Assembly: GCF_004303025.1 (NCBI RefSeq)
Contig: NZ_PJQW01000005.1
Location: 172,159 to 236,158, forward strand
Length of the DNA stretch: 64,000 nucleotides
Origin: Flavobacterium sp. J27
GTDB lineage: Bacteria; Bacteroidota; Bacteroidia; Flavobacteriales; Flavobacteriaceae
Reading direction: 5' to 3'
This document shows positions 63,938 through 64,000 of this stretch, piece after piece (the first letter of the stretch is position 1; the number at the start of each line of letters is the position of its first letter). The notes beneath the pieces are model-generated. The model was given only the letters and a program-made list of their open reading frames with translations. It made no database searches and was not told the DNA's origin. The position numbers and the translations under genes are program-made.

Positions 63938-64000
63938 ATGAAAAGAATTTTTTTAACCCTAGTAATTATTATAACCGTTTCATTTTTTAATGTTTCTTGT
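63938..64000 (+). CDS. Tiny lipoprotein, array copy 4, cut by window end
   Basis: Only the first 21 codons are visible, ending at the lipobox Cys (MKRIFLTLVIIITVSFFNVSC), identical to copy 3. The spacer before it differs from the others by one loss and one gain of a base, so the 203-base period holds. Confidence 0.72.
   Translation, partial: MKRIFLTLVIIITVSFFNVSC

Larger units (their letters stand above)
63329..64000 (+). repeat. Tandem array of 203-base units coding tiny lipoproteins
   Basis: Four units start at 63329, 63532, 63735 and 63938, each exactly 203 bases apart: 174 coding bases and a 29-base spacer (TCCCAAATTATAACACTAAA, then TTAAACCTT). The last unit runs off the window, so more copies may exist. 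Units 2 to 4 are nearly identical, unit 1 differs mainly in the signal peptide and a few later codons. Confidence 0.95.

Noticed and set aside
63329..64000. 203-base repeats as a CRISPR array
   Set aside because: Units are coding genes with constant spacers; there are no short repeats with variable spacers.

Overview
The window is AT-rich chromosomal DNA of a member of the Bacteroidota, most likely Flavobacteriaceae. The evidence is a type IX secretion type B sorting domain beside a PorP/SprF protein, a TonB-dependent receptor with a carboxypeptidase-regulatory N-terminus, DUF4837, DUF3078, DUF2480, DUF5689 and DUF5995 proteins, and Bacteroidota-type promoters (TTG about 19-20 bases before TAnnTTTG). 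No tRNA, rRNA or CRISPR array was seen.

Bases 1-20060 are mostly ordinary chromosome. They hold the end of a giant T9SS-secreted repeat protein with a PorP/SprF partner, pgk, an MltD-like lytic transglycosylase, a DUF4837 lipoprotein, a GNAT enzyme, then on the minus strand rnpA, a DUF4349 protein, an S41 protease and an OmpA protein. A three-gene patatin cassette, a hybrid sensor kinase split by a one-base frameshift, an ICMT-like methyltransferase, a DUF5995 protein, an ALDH7 dehydrogenase, 3-hydroxyanthranilate dioxygenase and a secreted nuclease follow. Bases 20200-24956 carry a TonB receptor and two surface lipoproteins divergent from that nuclease, probably one uptake locus. hflX follows.

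Bases 26348-30013 record a tandem duplication of a two-gene unit (DUF3078 protein plus coiled-coil membrane protein): both coiled-coil genes survive, while one DUF3078 copy is reduced to a degraded remnant. DUF2480 and ABC exporter genes follow. Bases 32554-40180 are the SUF iron-sulfur cluster region: sufA, sufB, a two-gene insert (membrane protein and flavodoxin-like reductase), sufC and sufD, ending at a terminator; then sufS, a lipoprotein, sufE and a SufT-like gene. Next come an MBL hydrolase, an S8 protease and an M1 peptidase.

Bases 44884-61059 look like an accessory conflict island. An S24 repressor-like regulator is divergent from a tightly coupled plus-strand operon: a 1350-residue protein of unknown function, a nucleotidyltransferase, an 881-residue polymorphic toxin with a restriction-endonuclease-like C-terminus, and its presumed immunity protein. 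Behind it lies an orphan alternative toxin tip resembling EndoU, broken by one in-frame TGA, with its own presumed immunity gene. The tip shares a 45-base junction repeat with the intact toxin, exactly 1200 bases away. Facing this is a minus-strand set: a caspase-like protease, a trypsin-like protease, two large unknown proteins that share a domain, a muramidase and a small beta-rich protein. None of the island proteins has an obvious signal peptide.

The last part has PhnA-like, beta-barrel and metallophosphoesterase genes, a perfect 20-base inverted repeat, and a strictly periodic (203 bases) tandem array of genes for tiny lipoproteins. The array has at least four copies and runs off the window; the second copy has lost its ATG.
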